The notes: generated by a model not told the origin, from the letters alone. A DNA stretch of 9,839 bases from an uncultured Lachnospiraceae bacterium (GCA_910587715.1 CAJUMV010000074.1:1-9839); one strand, 5' to 3'. Shown: positions 1 to 8,384, numbered from the stretch's first letter. Made by a program: numbers and translations.

Positions 1-19
1 GAAACAAAAAATGCCGTAT

Positions 20-523
20 TTATGCAGATTGAGGCGTTTCGCAAATGCCTAGTAATGCCAGATGCAGAAGGGAGAGTCCGGGTTTTTCAAAATTGACAAG
101 GCGGATATATTCTTTCGGCAGACCGGTGTAAGGATCGATGTTGTCATCCGCCAGGTATTCCTGACTTTCGTCAGTGCCGTTATTGATGTAAAAGCCGCGG
201 AGAAATTTCTGCTGCAGCTCGCATTCCGCCGTGTGTGCCGTGACGCTCTTGGTTTCCTGTACGCCGTCGTTTGTGACGACAGGCTTTGTGTCGATCAGAA
301 AAAGAGCGCTGACCGTATCGCTCTCCAGCACGAGATACATGTTTTCAGAGAGGGATTCGTAAAAATCGGAGGACGAAAAGTCAGCGTTTTCATCCGTATA
401 TTTGTTGACGTCAAAGGTAAGCTCCCACATGTCGGTCAACGTTTTTTTCACCTTACAGGTTTCCTCCCGGAGACCGTTTGGTCTGCCGAGTATTTCACCC
501 GTAGGTTTTGCCAGATAAATCAT
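20..523 (-). CDS. Tail-associated protein (Tal / prophage endopeptidase tail family), N-terminal part only
   Basis: The protein resembles the N-terminal hub domain of Tal-type tail tip proteins, which bind Dit and close the distal end of the tail; many carry a C-terminal peptidoglycan-cleaving domain. Family-like features are the opening MIYLAKPTGEILG, the WELTFDV segment and the late SLLHLAL motif. Two starts are possible. ATG at 529 has a ribosome site only four bases away. ATG at 523 lies ten bases after AAAGG and gives a four-base ATGA overlap with the Dit stop, so I prefer 523; the gene is probably translationally coupled to Dit. The oddity is the end: about ten residues after SLLHLAL the frame stops at 22-20, giving about 167 residues where relatives have several hundred. 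The last residues (LGICETPQSA) do not look like the family. The gene is therefore truncated, frameshifted or interrupted just inside the window edge. The family call is by recognition only. Confidence 0.75.
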   Translation of the reverse strand: MIYLAKPTGEILGRPNGLREETCKVKKTLTDMWELTFDVNKYTDENADFSSSDFYESLSENMYLVLESDTVSALFLIDTKPVVTNDGVQETKSVTAHTAECELQQKFLRGFYINNGTDESQEYLADDNIDPYTGLPKEYIRLVNFEKPGLSLLHLALLGICETPQSA

Positions 524-1392
524 AAGCATCCTGCCTTTCTGGGAAATTCAAAGATAAAGGTAACTTCGCAGTCGCCCGTTATCTTAACGGTGTTTGTTCC
601 CGGTATGAGTCGGAACCAATAGATGGATTCCATGTAACTGTCAATGGATGAGACATAGCTGGAATACTGTGTCGTCCAGCCGACCTCATGAAACGGCACG
701 AGACGGTTGCCGCTGTTTACGTCAAGCAGCCTCATCTGCGCATTGTCGATTAGAAGTATCCGGTTCCCCGAACTGTCCGGCGGGATTGCCTCAGAGACAG
801 AGTAAGTCACGGATTTCTGGTCGCTCACGTTTTCGATGACAATCCCGTCGGCGCTTTTGGCTGATAAAAGAATCCGGGGATAGAAGATGCCGGTTACCGT
901 ATCGGCAAGGTTATCCACGGAAAAGACTTCCTCGCCTGTAACGTGAAACCTTTTTTCTACGGGATCTGTAAAGCCGAAAGGGGAATTTGTCCTGAATACC
1001 AGTCTTTTCGCCTGATGTTCCAGAAACACTTTATCCTCAATCTCCGTACAGACGGCATAGTAATGGAGCGATGGGAGCGCGTTGTCGTTAAAATATAAGG
1101 CCTTCGGCACCGTGGAAGCGGTAAGCCAGCGGTTGACTGCCATAGATTCCTGTCTGGTAAAAGGTGTCTCGTCCTTTTTGATCACATAGAAGGAAAATTC
1201 GACATTTCCGTCAAAGCTCACACCGTAATTGTTAGTCTTCAGGCGGACGTGGCTGGTGCCGCCGCTGTCGATGGTCCTTCGAAGCCCGTTTGCGGAAATG
1301 TTCGCAGTGTCGTCAATCCAGCACATCATCAGGTTGTAAGAATCGCTGCTCTGGCTGTCAAAGATAAAAGAATCTGCATCTAAAAATGACAT
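520..1392 (-). CDS. Distal tail protein (Dit), siphovirus tail component family
   Basis: This 290-residue protein fits the Sipho_tail/Dit family in size and position. Dit forms a hexameric ring between the last tail tube ring and Tal, and organises the baseplate or tail tip. The N-terminus (residues 1-30) has the family-like short lead followed by YNLMMCWID. The middle (residues about 70-150) has the expected beta-rich pattern, with a RQ..MAVNRWL segment. The C-terminal half (about 155-285) is a second beta-rich domain ending in a strand-rich stretch (VTFIFEF). The start is supported by AAAGGAGG at 1410-1403, ten bases before the ATG. It follows the tape measure stop by 63 bases and overlaps the start of the Tal gene, so the three genes very likely share one late transcript. 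No truncation or unusual residue is apparent. Confidence 0.9.
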   Translation of the reverse strand: MSFLDADSFIFDSQSSDSYNLMMCWIDDTANISANGLRRTIDSGGTSHVRLKTNNYGVSFDGNVEFSFYVIKKDETPFTRQESMAVNRWLTASTVPKALYFNDNALPSLHYYAVCTEIEDKVFLEHQAKRLVFRTNSPFGFTDPVEKRFHVTGEEVFSVDNLADTVTGIFYPRILLSAKSADGIVIENVSDQKSVTYSVSEAIPPDSSGNRILLIDNAQMRLLDVNSGNRLVPFHEVGWTTQYSSYVSSIDSYMESIYWFRLIPGTNTVKITGDCEVTFIFEFPRKAGCL

Positions 1393-1402
1393 GTAATTGT
1401 TG

Positions 1403-1410
1403 CCTCCTTT
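1403..1410 (-). promoter_or_regulatory. Strong ribosome binding site for the Dit gene
   Basis: The minus strand reads AAAGGAGG, a near-perfect complement to the 3' end of 16S rRNA, ten bases before the ATG at 1392. It fixes the Dit start and implies efficient initiation independent of the upstream tape measure gene. Confidence 0.85.
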
Positions 1411-1413
1411 CAG

Positions 1414-1444
1414 GGAGGGCGGGTTAGTATCCCCCGCGCCCTCC
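1414..1444 (-). other. GC-rich intergenic hairpin between tape measure and Dit genes
   Basis: On the minus strand GGAGGG (1444-1439) pairs with CCCTCC (1419-1414), and CGGG (1436-1433) pairs with CCCG (1423-1420). A two-base bulge lies at 1438-1437 and the loop is nine bases. The stem fills most of the 63-base gap between the tape measure stop and the Dit start. No T-run follows, so it does not look like an intrinsic terminator. A role in mRNA processing or stability, letting the structural-protein message outlast the very long tape measure message, is plausible but inferred. The hairpin ends three bases from the Dit ribosome binding site, so it could also affect initiation. Confidence 0.6.
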
Positions 1445-1455
1445 GCTTGCTTCTG

Positions 1456-3825
1456 TCAATGTAAGGAATAGCCGATTTTTTTCAGATCGGTATACTGTTT
1501 TTGTGTGGTGTACTGATAGGATTTCTCCAGAATATCCTGAAGACCGGGAAGTGCGTCCCTGTCAACGCTGCCGTCTACGCGAAGCAGCGCATCGTAGTGG
1601 TTGACGATTTCCACGGACTCCCGGTCGGGAGAGGGTATTGCCTCCCATGCGCCTGTGGTATCGGGGAGACTGACAAGATTGGGAGTGACGTCCGACTCCG
1701 GCAGATTTGCAAGAAAAACATCCATCCGTTCCCCGGCAAGGCGGTAAAAGTCGGTGACCTTCTGCATGGTTTCCTCCACGGCGTCCGTGGAAGTGCGGTA
1801 CAGTTCTTTTGCCTCCTCGATTACTTTCTTCTGGGATTCCAGCGTTTCCTGTACGGTCTGCGTGGATGTATCCAGCGCTTCTTCCAGCGTTTTTGCGTAA
1901 TCGTCCAAGGCGTCCATACTGATGGAGTACTCGTGCTCGGTCCTGACGGTTTCCAGCTCCTCTTCGGCCTGTGAAAGCTGGGCTTCCAGCCTGGCTCTTT
2001 TTGCCTTTGCCTGCGCCGTGCTGATATCGTTTAAGGCGGCAAGCTCCGCCCGCAGGGAGTCGATGTTTTTGTTTTTCTCCTTTACGTTTCTGTCGTAGTC
2101 GTAGTAGGATTTCTTCGCCTGCAGGGCTTCCTTTCTGGCGGAAATGATATCCTTCCAGCCTGACACCTCTTCCTCCTTCGACTGGCGCATCAGATCCATG
2201 ATGGCGCTTTCCAAAGAGGCGGCGTCGGAGAGGGTGCTGTAGTAGTTCTGGGAAGCCTCGGCAAGGGCTTCCTGCCAGGCGGTATCAGAAGCGTAGGTAT
2301 CCTGATTTTCGTTGGTCCGTTTTGTGAGTTCCAGATATTCTTCCGCCCTGTTCTGGGCATTTTCGAGCTGGGATACGAGCAGGGCGGCTTTTGCCTTTCC
2401 ATACTCGGTAAGTCCGTCGTCCCCGTAAAGCCATGCATCCTGGATCAGCCCTGACATGGAGGAGAGAATGCCGTCCGCCCGGTTTAATTCTTCGATGGCG
2501 TTCGTGATGCCGGAGAAGCGGACTTCCCGCAGGGCGTCGTTGATCTCCTGTATGGAACCGGCTGTTTCGATCAGACCGGATCTGGCATCCGCAAGAGCCT
2601 GTTCCCATTCGCTGACCCACAGATCCGCATATTCGCCCCAGTTGTCCGCGTCGGCGGCACGTTCGTTTAAGAGGTCGAGAACGGACTGCAGTCTGTCCGC
2701 CATCTCCGTATTGCCGGAAGCCTGATAGCTTTCCATGGCTTTCTGGAACAGCGCCATGGAGGACTGGAAATCGTTGGTGTCGAGGGCTTCGAGGAGCTGC
2801 TTGTACTCGTTGATCCGGGAAAGTGTGGCATCATACTTGGAGGTGAGTGTGTCCAGATACGTTTCATACACGCTGATCTGGTCAGAGAAGGCGTTTTCGT
2901 CCAAATCGGTCATAAGGCGGGAAAGCTTGTCTCCGGAGAACCGGTCATAGAGGGAAACCAGATCGCTGTAGTAGCTGATATAGGCATCCAGACAGGAGAG
3001 CTGTTCGTTTAAGGCGGTTAAATTGTACTCGGCGATCTGTTTCGCCAGCCCGTACACTTTGGAGTAATAGCTGTTGACTTCGGCCTGTGCGTCGGACAGA
3101 TTTTCTTCATTGGTCTTGCGCAGTTTTTCCAGATCGTCCTCCATAAGGGACAGGAGGTCGTTGATCCGGGATTGTTTTTCCGTGTTCCAGTTTTCGAGGT
3201 CGGATTTCAGGCTGTCGAATTTGGCAGCTTCTTTTTGACTCAGTGTTTTTCCGCTGTCAATTTTCTGCTGGAGCGCGTACCAGCTTTCCCATTTTTTCAT
3301 GTAGCTTTCGATGTTGTCCCCTGTGGCGCCCTTTTCCAGCGCTTCCAGCTCCGCCGTGTATTTGCGCAGGGCCTTTTCCTCGGCAGGGGTCAGCCCTTTT
3401 GCGCTGTCACGCTTGTTTTCCAGACGCTGCTTGTTGGCGAGCAGGTTTTTGTACTGGGCGGAGGCTTTCATGCTGGAGTCGATGCCGTCAATCTGTGCCA
3501 TGTAGCTGTCACGGATGCCCTCGGATGCCTCCTCATATTCGCGGTTGATGTTTTCCGTTTTGTCGCCGGGGTTCTGGATTTTGTCAAGCTGTTCCCTTAA
3601 GGATTTGACGGTGGCATCCCTCTCGTCGGCGAACTGCTTTAGCTGGCTTTCGTAGGTATTGTATTTTTTCCACTCCGCAGTAGTCAGGACTTTTCCGCTA
3701 TCCAGCTTATCCTGCAGCTTGCGCCAGGAATCGTAAACCTTGCTGTACTCCCCGATGGTGTCGGCGGTGGCGTGAGCTTCCAGCTCCGCTTTCTTTGTGT
3801 TGCAGGCGGCAAGCTGTGCGTTCAT
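1456..3825 (-). CDS. Tape measure protein, C-terminal part, in the -1 frame relative to the preceding part
   Basis: As bounded by ATG 3825 this is a 789-residue, highly charged, coiled-coil-rich protein. It is the C-terminal third of the tape measure protein, which spans the tail tube and sets its length. The C-terminal 60 residues match the usual end of Firmicutes siphovirus tape measures: a HYDALLRVDGSVDRDALPGL segment, then a short KSYQYT stretch and a basic tail. The ATG at 3825 overlaps the upstream stop as ATGA, but its ribosome site is weak. The same frame is open, and continues the same coiled coil for 29 more codons, from the slippery site at 3912, so I read the protein as fused to the preceding part by a -1 frameshift. 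Residues about 25-240 hold the second and third copies of a divergent repeat whose first copy lies in the upstream frame. That supports a single ancestral protein. Reinitiation at 3825 is the alternative. Confidence 0.85.
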   Translation of the reverse strand: MNAQLAACNTKKAELEAHATADTIGEYSKVYDSWRKLQDKLDSGKVLTTAEWKKYNTYESQLKQFADERDATVKSLREQLDKIQNPGDKTENINREYEEASEGIRDSYMAQIDGIDSSMKASAQYKNLLANKQRLENKRDSAKGLTPAEEKALRKYTAELEALEKGATGDNIESYMKKWESWYALQQKIDSGKTLSQKEAAKFDSLKSDLENWNTEKQSRINDLLSLMEDDLEKLRKTNEENLSDAQAEVNSYYSKVYGLAKQIAEYNLTALNEQLSCLDAYISYYSDLVSLYDRFSGDKLSRLMTDLDENAFSDQISVYETYLDTLTSKYDATLSRINEYKQLLEALDTNDFQSSMALFQKAMESYQASGNTEMADRLQSVLDLLNERAADADNWGEYADLWVSEWEQALADARSGLIETAGSIQEINDALREVRFSGITNAIEELNRADGILSSMSGLIQDAWLYGDDGLTEYGKAKAALLVSQLENAQNRAEEYLELTKRTNENQDTYASDTAWQEALAEASQNYYSTLSDAASLESAIMDLMRQSKEEEVSGWKDIISARKEALQAKKSYYDYDRNVKEKNKNIDSLRAELAALNDISTAQAKAKRARLEAQLSQAEEELETVRTEHEYSISMDALDDYAKTLEEALDTSTQTVQETLESQKKVIEEAKELYRTSTDAVEETMQKVTDFYRLAGERMDVFLANLPESDVTPNLVSLPDTTGAWEAIPSPDRESVEIVNHYDALLRVDGSVDRDALPGLQDILEKSYQYTTQKQYTDLKKIGYSLH

Positions 3826-4545
3826 CTTATCCAGATTTTTCTGCTGTCTGGCAAGCTGTGCCTTGGTTGCCTTTTTGTCGTTATATTTGCTTGTTTCTTT
3901 GTCAATCTGGGCTTTTTTTCTTCGATATCCTTTAAGAGCTTCTGGTAGGTGGCGGACTGTTCGATGCCGGAACCCGGATTGGGATTTCCTTCTTCGTCGG
4001 TGCCGGAGCCCAGGATGGCAGCAAGCTGGTCATTCAGCCTGTCGGCTTCCGTCTCACCGGCTTTTTCGCCTTTTACGATGGAGAGCTGGTCCGCCAGTTC
4101 ATCAATGGCAGTGGTCCTTGTGTTGGAGATTTCCGTCATTCTGGCCTGTGTGTCCGCCAGCTTTTTGGCGTCAGCCTTGGATAAGTCTTTTCCCTGCGCC
4201 TTTTTCGTTTTCTGTCTGGCTAAAAGGGTCTGTTCCGTATCATACAGCCTGGCGTATTCTGCGGCGGTGTTGGCGGTGGCGTTATTTTTCAGCTCTTCCA
4301 GCTTGGGATTCAGTGTTTTCTCCAAATCTTCCCGCTTTTTCTTTGCCTTGTCGTAGGCGTCCTGTTTGGCTGCGATTCTGCTTTCTTTCTTCTTTCTGAC
4401 TTTTGTGGAATCGTTATCGTTAATCTTGTTTTTTGCTTTGGCGTCATCCAGCTGCGCCAGCTTTTTTTCCTCGTCGTCCTTTGCCTTCTGGATTTCACGC
4501 TCGATCCTTTTGTAGGTTCCCGTATTTTTGACGCCGGATTCGGCA
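3120..4545 (-). repeat. Three divergent tandem protein repeats in the tape measure gene, spanning the frame change
   Basis: Comparing the translation with itself shows a unit of roughly 130-170 residues repeated three times. Each copy starts with a Y-centred motif (NTGTYKRIER; QSATYQKLLK; ASAQYKNLLA). It then has an ELxxxAT.....EY or similar aromatic motif (TAAEYARLYD; TIGEYSKVYD; NIESYMKKWE), then a GK-L motif (GKDLSKADAKKL; GKVLTTAEWKKY; GKTLSQKEAAKF). Copy 1 lies in the upstream frame. Copy 2 begins just before the slippery site and continues in the downstream frame, and copy 3 follows. Copies are diverged, so this is old duplication and not a recent DNA repeat. Boundaries are approximate. 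Duplication of such units is a known route to tail-length change. Confidence 0.65.
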
Positions 4546-7500
4546 TGGGTTTTCTGGGCGTCCAGGGAGGCGGTCAGTTCCTGCTTTTCTTTCGCCTCCG
4601 CGGCCTTTACCCGTTCGGAAGGCGCGAAGAGGTTCTTTTCCTGCGTTTCCCCGGCAGCCGTTGTCTGTGACTGGAAGTGTGCGACCTGTTCATTGGCGGC
4701 GGCAAACTGCTCCAGAAGGTCGGAGAGCGAACTGCGTCTGCCCATGTCGTCTGTCAGGGAGATGAAGCTGTCCATCTTTGAGACGATGGAGGACATGTAG
4801 GAGTCCAGATCGCTGTAGTAATCCAGCACGTTGTCCAGTTTCTGTCTGATGAGGTCACGCTCCTGCTCATAGAGTTCTGAGACGGCATCCCCGCAGGCTG
4901 TCATCTTGTCATACCATTCCTGATATTTTTCGATCTTATCCGAAAGGGATTCGTTCTGCATGTCCTCCATGGTCAGTGTGCCGTTCTGGATCTTGCTGAC
5001 ATAGGCGCTGCTTAAGCCTACCCGTCTTGCCTTTTCCGCATAGTAGACGTAAGCGTTATTCTGCCCGGTGATCTGTTTGTCCGCAGCCTTTACCGCCCGG
5101 TTGATCATGGCGTTCTTTTTTGACCAGGTAATAAACTTCCCTGCCTTATCGATCAGCGCAGAAGTCTTTTTGGAGAGGTTTTCCAGAAAGATTTCGATCC
5201 AGTTGTAGGTTTCCTTGATGGATTCCAGATAATCGTGGTAGGATTCCTCGGCGTCCCAGATCTGGTCCTGATGCTCCTCGTCGCCTTCAAAGGAGCTTTT
5301 TGCCAGGGCAAGCAGTTTTTCGTAGTATTCCGCTTTGGTAATCTGATCCATTGCCAGCATGTGCTCTAAGAGGGATTTTTCCTTGTTGTAGGCATCCATG
5401 GGACTGGCTGCGGCTTCGGTTTTCGCGGGTTCCGTCTTCGCAGGGGAAGCAGCGGGAGAGGAGGCGGGGGTAAAGGAAAAGTCCACCTTTCCTGCCATCT
5501 GTTTCGCTGCCTGATAGCCCTGATAAATCTGTTTGGCGGCTTCCGCCTGTTTCCCGCCCCGCTTTTCGGCGCCTTCTACGGCGGCGGCAAGCTGTGCTTC
5601 CGCAGCGCCCAGCGCCGCGTCCCGGAGCTGTTCGTTGGCGTAGGTGAGATATTCCACCGCCGCTGCCTCGGTTTTTAAGCCGTTGATGGTGTCGGCGGCA
5701 TTTCTTGCCATCTGGATCTGCATTTCCTCGAGTTTTGCCTGTGAGAGCCGCTCGAAAGCGCTGGCGTTTAAGCCCAGCTGCCCGTTCTCATCCATGAGCT
5801 GGGAGAGAAAGGTGAAGCCCATGTTTGTGAGTTCCTGATACTGGTCCACGGTGATCTTCCCGCTCTGGTTGTAGGTGTCCCTGATGTCGCAGAGGGATTT
5901 GTAGGAGGACTGGAGTTTGTCCATCTCAGAGTTCAAGCCGGAGAGGGCGTCGGTTTCGGTTTTGGCGGATTTGGCGGCGCCCCTGTTTCCCGCAGAGGGA
6001 AGTTTAGGGGATTTGGGGTGTTCAACCTGTTCATTTTTCTTAGGACTGGCAACAGCGGCGGGCGTATAGTTGCCGACACCCAGATTTTTATTGCCGGCAA
6101 CATTTCCCATGCCGTTCTTCGCCTTTACATAGAGTCCCCACTGGTCGATCATGTCTGCAAGCCAGCCGTATTCCTTTGCAAGTTCGAAGATGGTATCATC
6201 TACGCCGATGGTTCCGCCGCCTGCGGCATACTTGGCAAGCATGTATTCCATGATCTGCTGCGCGTCGTCCGAGGCCATCAGTCCTTCCGCCTGTAACAGG
6301 GCTGCCGTTTCGTTGATATCGGCGTTGAGGCTGGCACCGGTATTGGCGGCGGCCTCCTTCGCGGCTGTATAGGTTTCGTAGGAGTACCCAAGAGACTGGA
6401 TCATAAGCGCTTCCGCGTTCATAATACCCATGCTTTCCAGAAAAGACTGCATGAGCGGGAACTGAGGGCCGTCCATAGCCTGCATGGCGGGAAGAAATGC
6501 ATTCATTACCGCATCGGCAACCTGACTGTATGCGGCACTGACCTGATCTTTGGTGGATTCTGCATTGGTCAGCACGTTGGAAAGGTTTTCCAGAGAAGAG
6601 GTGTCGATTTCCATCTCGAGAGCTTCATTGCTGTTGATGGAATCGATGGCATTTTTGATGCTGCTGACAGCGTCCAGCGCTTTGTCGGGATCGAGTGCAA
6701 ACTCTCCCTCACTGTTATAGGCATCTTTCCATGCGTTCTCGATGGCGGACATGACAGGTTTTACCTGCTTTTCCAGACCATCTATGATATCATCGTGGAA
6801 GAAGGACGGGGTCAGGTCTTTGGAAGCAGGCGCTGCATTCTGCACTTCATCCTGTATATACCCGAGCCTGATAAGCGTATCGATTACGTCATTAACCTCC
6901 AGCTCACATTTTTTAGCAGATTCCGTTAGCCTGTCAAAGGAGGCGTTTTCGCCGGGGTTTAAGGAGGATAGCTCAGTCCTGTCCATGCCGGAAAGATTCT
7001 GTGCAAGTTTTTTCATGCCGGTATCGGTCTGCATCCTGTCATTGAAGTCCAGCAGTCTCGTGTCAGCCTGTTCAAAGACCCCGGTTACGACAGGCGCATA
7101 TTTGTCCCATTCACTGTCATTGGTAATCAGGTCTTTTATTTCTGCCAGATTCTCCCGGGCTTTCTCCACGATTTTATCGCTGAAAGGATCTTCGCTGTTT
7201 AAGACGGCGCTGTTGTATTCTTCCACGGCGTTCAGCGCGTTACTGTAGACCATGGCTTTGTCATCGTCCGTAGCAATCTCGGCGATCAGGGAGCGGTTGA
7301 ATATTTCCCCATAATCTTCTATGACGGATTTGGCGTTGTTCAGTTCGGACGAGGAGATTTCGAGAACATCATCAAACATGTGTTCATCGCCAAGCTCTTT
7401 AGCCTTGTCCCGCAGTTCTGACTCAAAGGCATTGATGGTGTCATAGGCGGACTGGGCATCCGCATATAAATGGACGGAGAAGAGACTTCCATCGCCGCTT

Positions 7501-8384
7501 TCATCAAGCTGGGTCATCCCCTGTTCTGCATATTTTTCTACAACCTGTTTCAGTGCATTTCCTTTCTCTGTGTAGGAAGAGATTCCCGTATAGGAAAGGT
7601 TGTAATGCTTTTTGCTGGTCATTGCGTCTGCAGCGTCTTCGATTCCATCTGCGTTTTCGTTGAGGAAGGTCTGTGCCGCTTCTTTGTTGTAGGCCCGGAT
7701 GGCATCGGTCTGGTCTTTATAAGCGTCCGTGACAAGGTTTATGTTGCCGTATGCGTCGCCAAACCTGTCATTAAGCTCTGTCTGGAGGTCAAGGAGCTGT
7801 TTCTTGATCTGGCAGGTCTTTTCCTCATCGCCTTTGGCAGCAAGGAGTGCGCTGTGCAGGGACTGGTATCTGGAAGCATACTCCTCTATGGAGGTGGAAG
7901 AATTTTTGTAGGCATCGGCGGCTTCCGCGGTAGCCTGCCTGACTTCCTCGAGATGCTGCTTATGCTGTCTGTAAGCGACAGCAGCTATGCCGACAGCGGC
8001 AGCCGCGGCGATTAATGCCCCCAGGGCAACGGTGGAAATACCGAGGGAAGCGGCAAGTCCCTGAAAGGCGGCGCTTAAACCTGTGGTGGTGCCGGTGGCA
8101 GTGGCTTCGGAGGCGGAGAGGGTAGCAGTTGCTACTGCCTGCTCTAGCTCGGCAGCTTTAAGCCCTTTAGAAGTGAAGCGGGTTATGGCTTGTTGTTCCG
8201 TAAGTGTAACATGTGCGGATGCCAGTTTTAGGACTTCAGTGGAATATTTTGAAGAGATGGAATCAAGCATTTCAATTTCTTTTTTTGTTTGGGCATAGCC
8301 TTCTTTTATGCTAGAAAGTGTACTTATCATTTTTTCAAGATCTGAAATTGCGTTTATTGAGGCACCTAAATTTTTATATTGCAT
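3822..8384 (-). CDS. Tape measure protein, central part (second exon)
   Basis: This 1520-codon open frame is the main body of the tape measure protein, which assembles inside the tail tube and determines its length. Residues about 50-110 have the LTEQQAI...KGLKAAELE...TGLSAAFQGLA pattern of Clostridia-type tape measures. A hydrophobic, Ala/Gly-rich segment follows at about 115-137, a possible membrane-interacting helix used in DNA ejection. Long helical or coiled-coil stretches are broken by two Pro/Ala/Ser-rich linkers (about 780-815 and 970-1000). Around 1055-1180 is a family-typical WIEIFLENLSKK...KYQEWYDKM region. The open frame begins at ATG 8384, but no ribosome site precedes it and the first six residues appear to be intron-encoded. 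Exon 2 probably begins near 8365. The 0-frame stop at 3822 falls in mid coiled coil. The end of the real product is probably reached by frameshifting at 3912. Confidence 0.9.
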   Translation of the reverse strand: MQYKNLGASINAISDLEKMISTLSSIKEGYAQTKKEIEMLDSISSKYSTEVLKLASAHVTLTEQQAITRFTSKGLKAAELEQAVATATLSASEATATGTTTGLSAAFQGLAASLGISTVALGALIAAAAAVGIAAVAYRQHKQHLEEVRQATAEAADAYKNSSTSIEEYASRYQSLHSALLAAKGDEEKTCQIKKQLLDLQTELNDRFGDAYGNINLVTDAYKDQTDAIRAYNKEAAQTFLNENADGIEDAADAMTSKKHYNLSYTGISSYTEKGNALKQVVEKYAEQGMTQLDESGDGSLFSVHLYADAQSAYDTINAFESELRDKAKELGDEHMFDDVLEISSSELNNAKSVIEDYGEIFNRSLIAEIATDDDKAMVYSNALNAVEEYNSAVLNSEDPFSDKIVEKARENLAEIKDLITNDSEWDKYAPVVTGVFEQADTRLLDFNDRMQTDTGMKKLAQNLSGMDRTELSSLNPGENASFDRLTESAKKCELEVNDVIDTLIRLGYIQDEVQNAAPASKDLTPSFFHDDIIDGLEKQVKPVMSAIENAWKDAYNSEGEFALDPDKALDAVSSIKNAIDSINSNEALEMEIDTSSLENLSNVLTNAESTKDQVSAAYSQVADAVMNAFLPAMQAMDGPQFPLMQSFLESMGIMNAEALMIQSLGYSYETYTAAKEAAANTGASLNADINETAALLQAEGLMASDDAQQIMEYMLAKYAAGGGTIGVDDTIFELAKEYGWLADMIDQWGLYVKAKNGMGNVAGNKNLGVGNYTPAAVASPKKNEQVEHPKSPKLPSAGNRGAAKSAKTETDALSGLNSEMDKLQSSYKSLCDIRDTYNQSGKITVDQYQELTNMGFTFLSQLMDENGQLGLNASAFERLSQAKLEEMQIQMARNAADTINGLKTEAAAVEYLTYANEQLRDAALGAAEAQLAAAVEGAEKRGGKQAEAAKQIYQGYQAAKQMAGKVDFSFTPASSPAASPAKTEPAKTEAAASPMDAYNKEKSLLEHMLAMDQITKAEYYEKLLALAKSSFEGDEEHQDQIWDAEESYHDYLESIKETYNWIEIFLENLSKKTSALIDKAGKFITWSKKNAMINRAVKAADKQITGQNNAYVYYAEKARRVGLSSAYVSKIQNGTLTMEDMQNESLSDKIEKYQEWYDKMTACGDAVSELYEQERDLIRQKLDNVLDYYSDLDSYMSSIVSKMDSFISLTDDMGRRSSLSDLLEQFAAANEQVAHFQSQTTAAGETQEKNLFAPSERVKAAEAKEKQELTASLDAQKTHAESGVKNTGTYKRIEREIQKAKDDEEKKLAQLDDAKAKNKINDNDSTKVRKKKESRIAAKQDAYDKAKKKREDLEKTLNPKLEELKNNATANTAAEYARLYDTEQTLLARQKTKKAQGKDLSKADAKKLADTQARMTEISNTRTTAIDELADQLSIVKGEKAGETEADRLNDQLAAILGSGTDEEGNPNPGSGIEQSATYQKLLKDIEEKKPRLTKKQANITTKRQPRHSLPDSRKIWIR
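3912..3933 (-). promoter_or_regulatory. Candidate programmed -1 ribosomal frameshift site in the tape measure gene
   Basis: Codons GAA AAA AAG of the upstream frame contain the slippery heptamer A_AAA_AAG (3918-3912), the same heptamer used by E. coli dnaX. An AAAGGA sequence (3933-3928) ends nine bases before the heptamer, close to the spacing at which internal Shine-Dalgarno sequences stimulate -1 slippage. After slipping one base back, the next codons read AQIDKETS and run without a stop into the 789-residue downstream frame. Without slipping, the ribosome reads 29 codons of unlike sequence and stops at 3822. I do not see a strong hairpin immediately downstream; a small GGCA/TGCC stem lies roughly 60 bases further on. 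The same pattern would arise from loss of one A from an eight-A run, so mutation or sequencing error is a real alternative. Confidence 0.55.

Noticed and set aside
62..622. 186-codon plus-strand frame opposite Tal and Dit
   Set aside because: It is a mirror of well-supported genes on the other strand, with low-complexity translation and no ribosome site.
1501..1974. 157-codon plus-strand frame opposite the tape measure C-terminus
   Set aside because: Antisense shadow of a charged coiled-coil gene. No promoter or ribosome site was seen.
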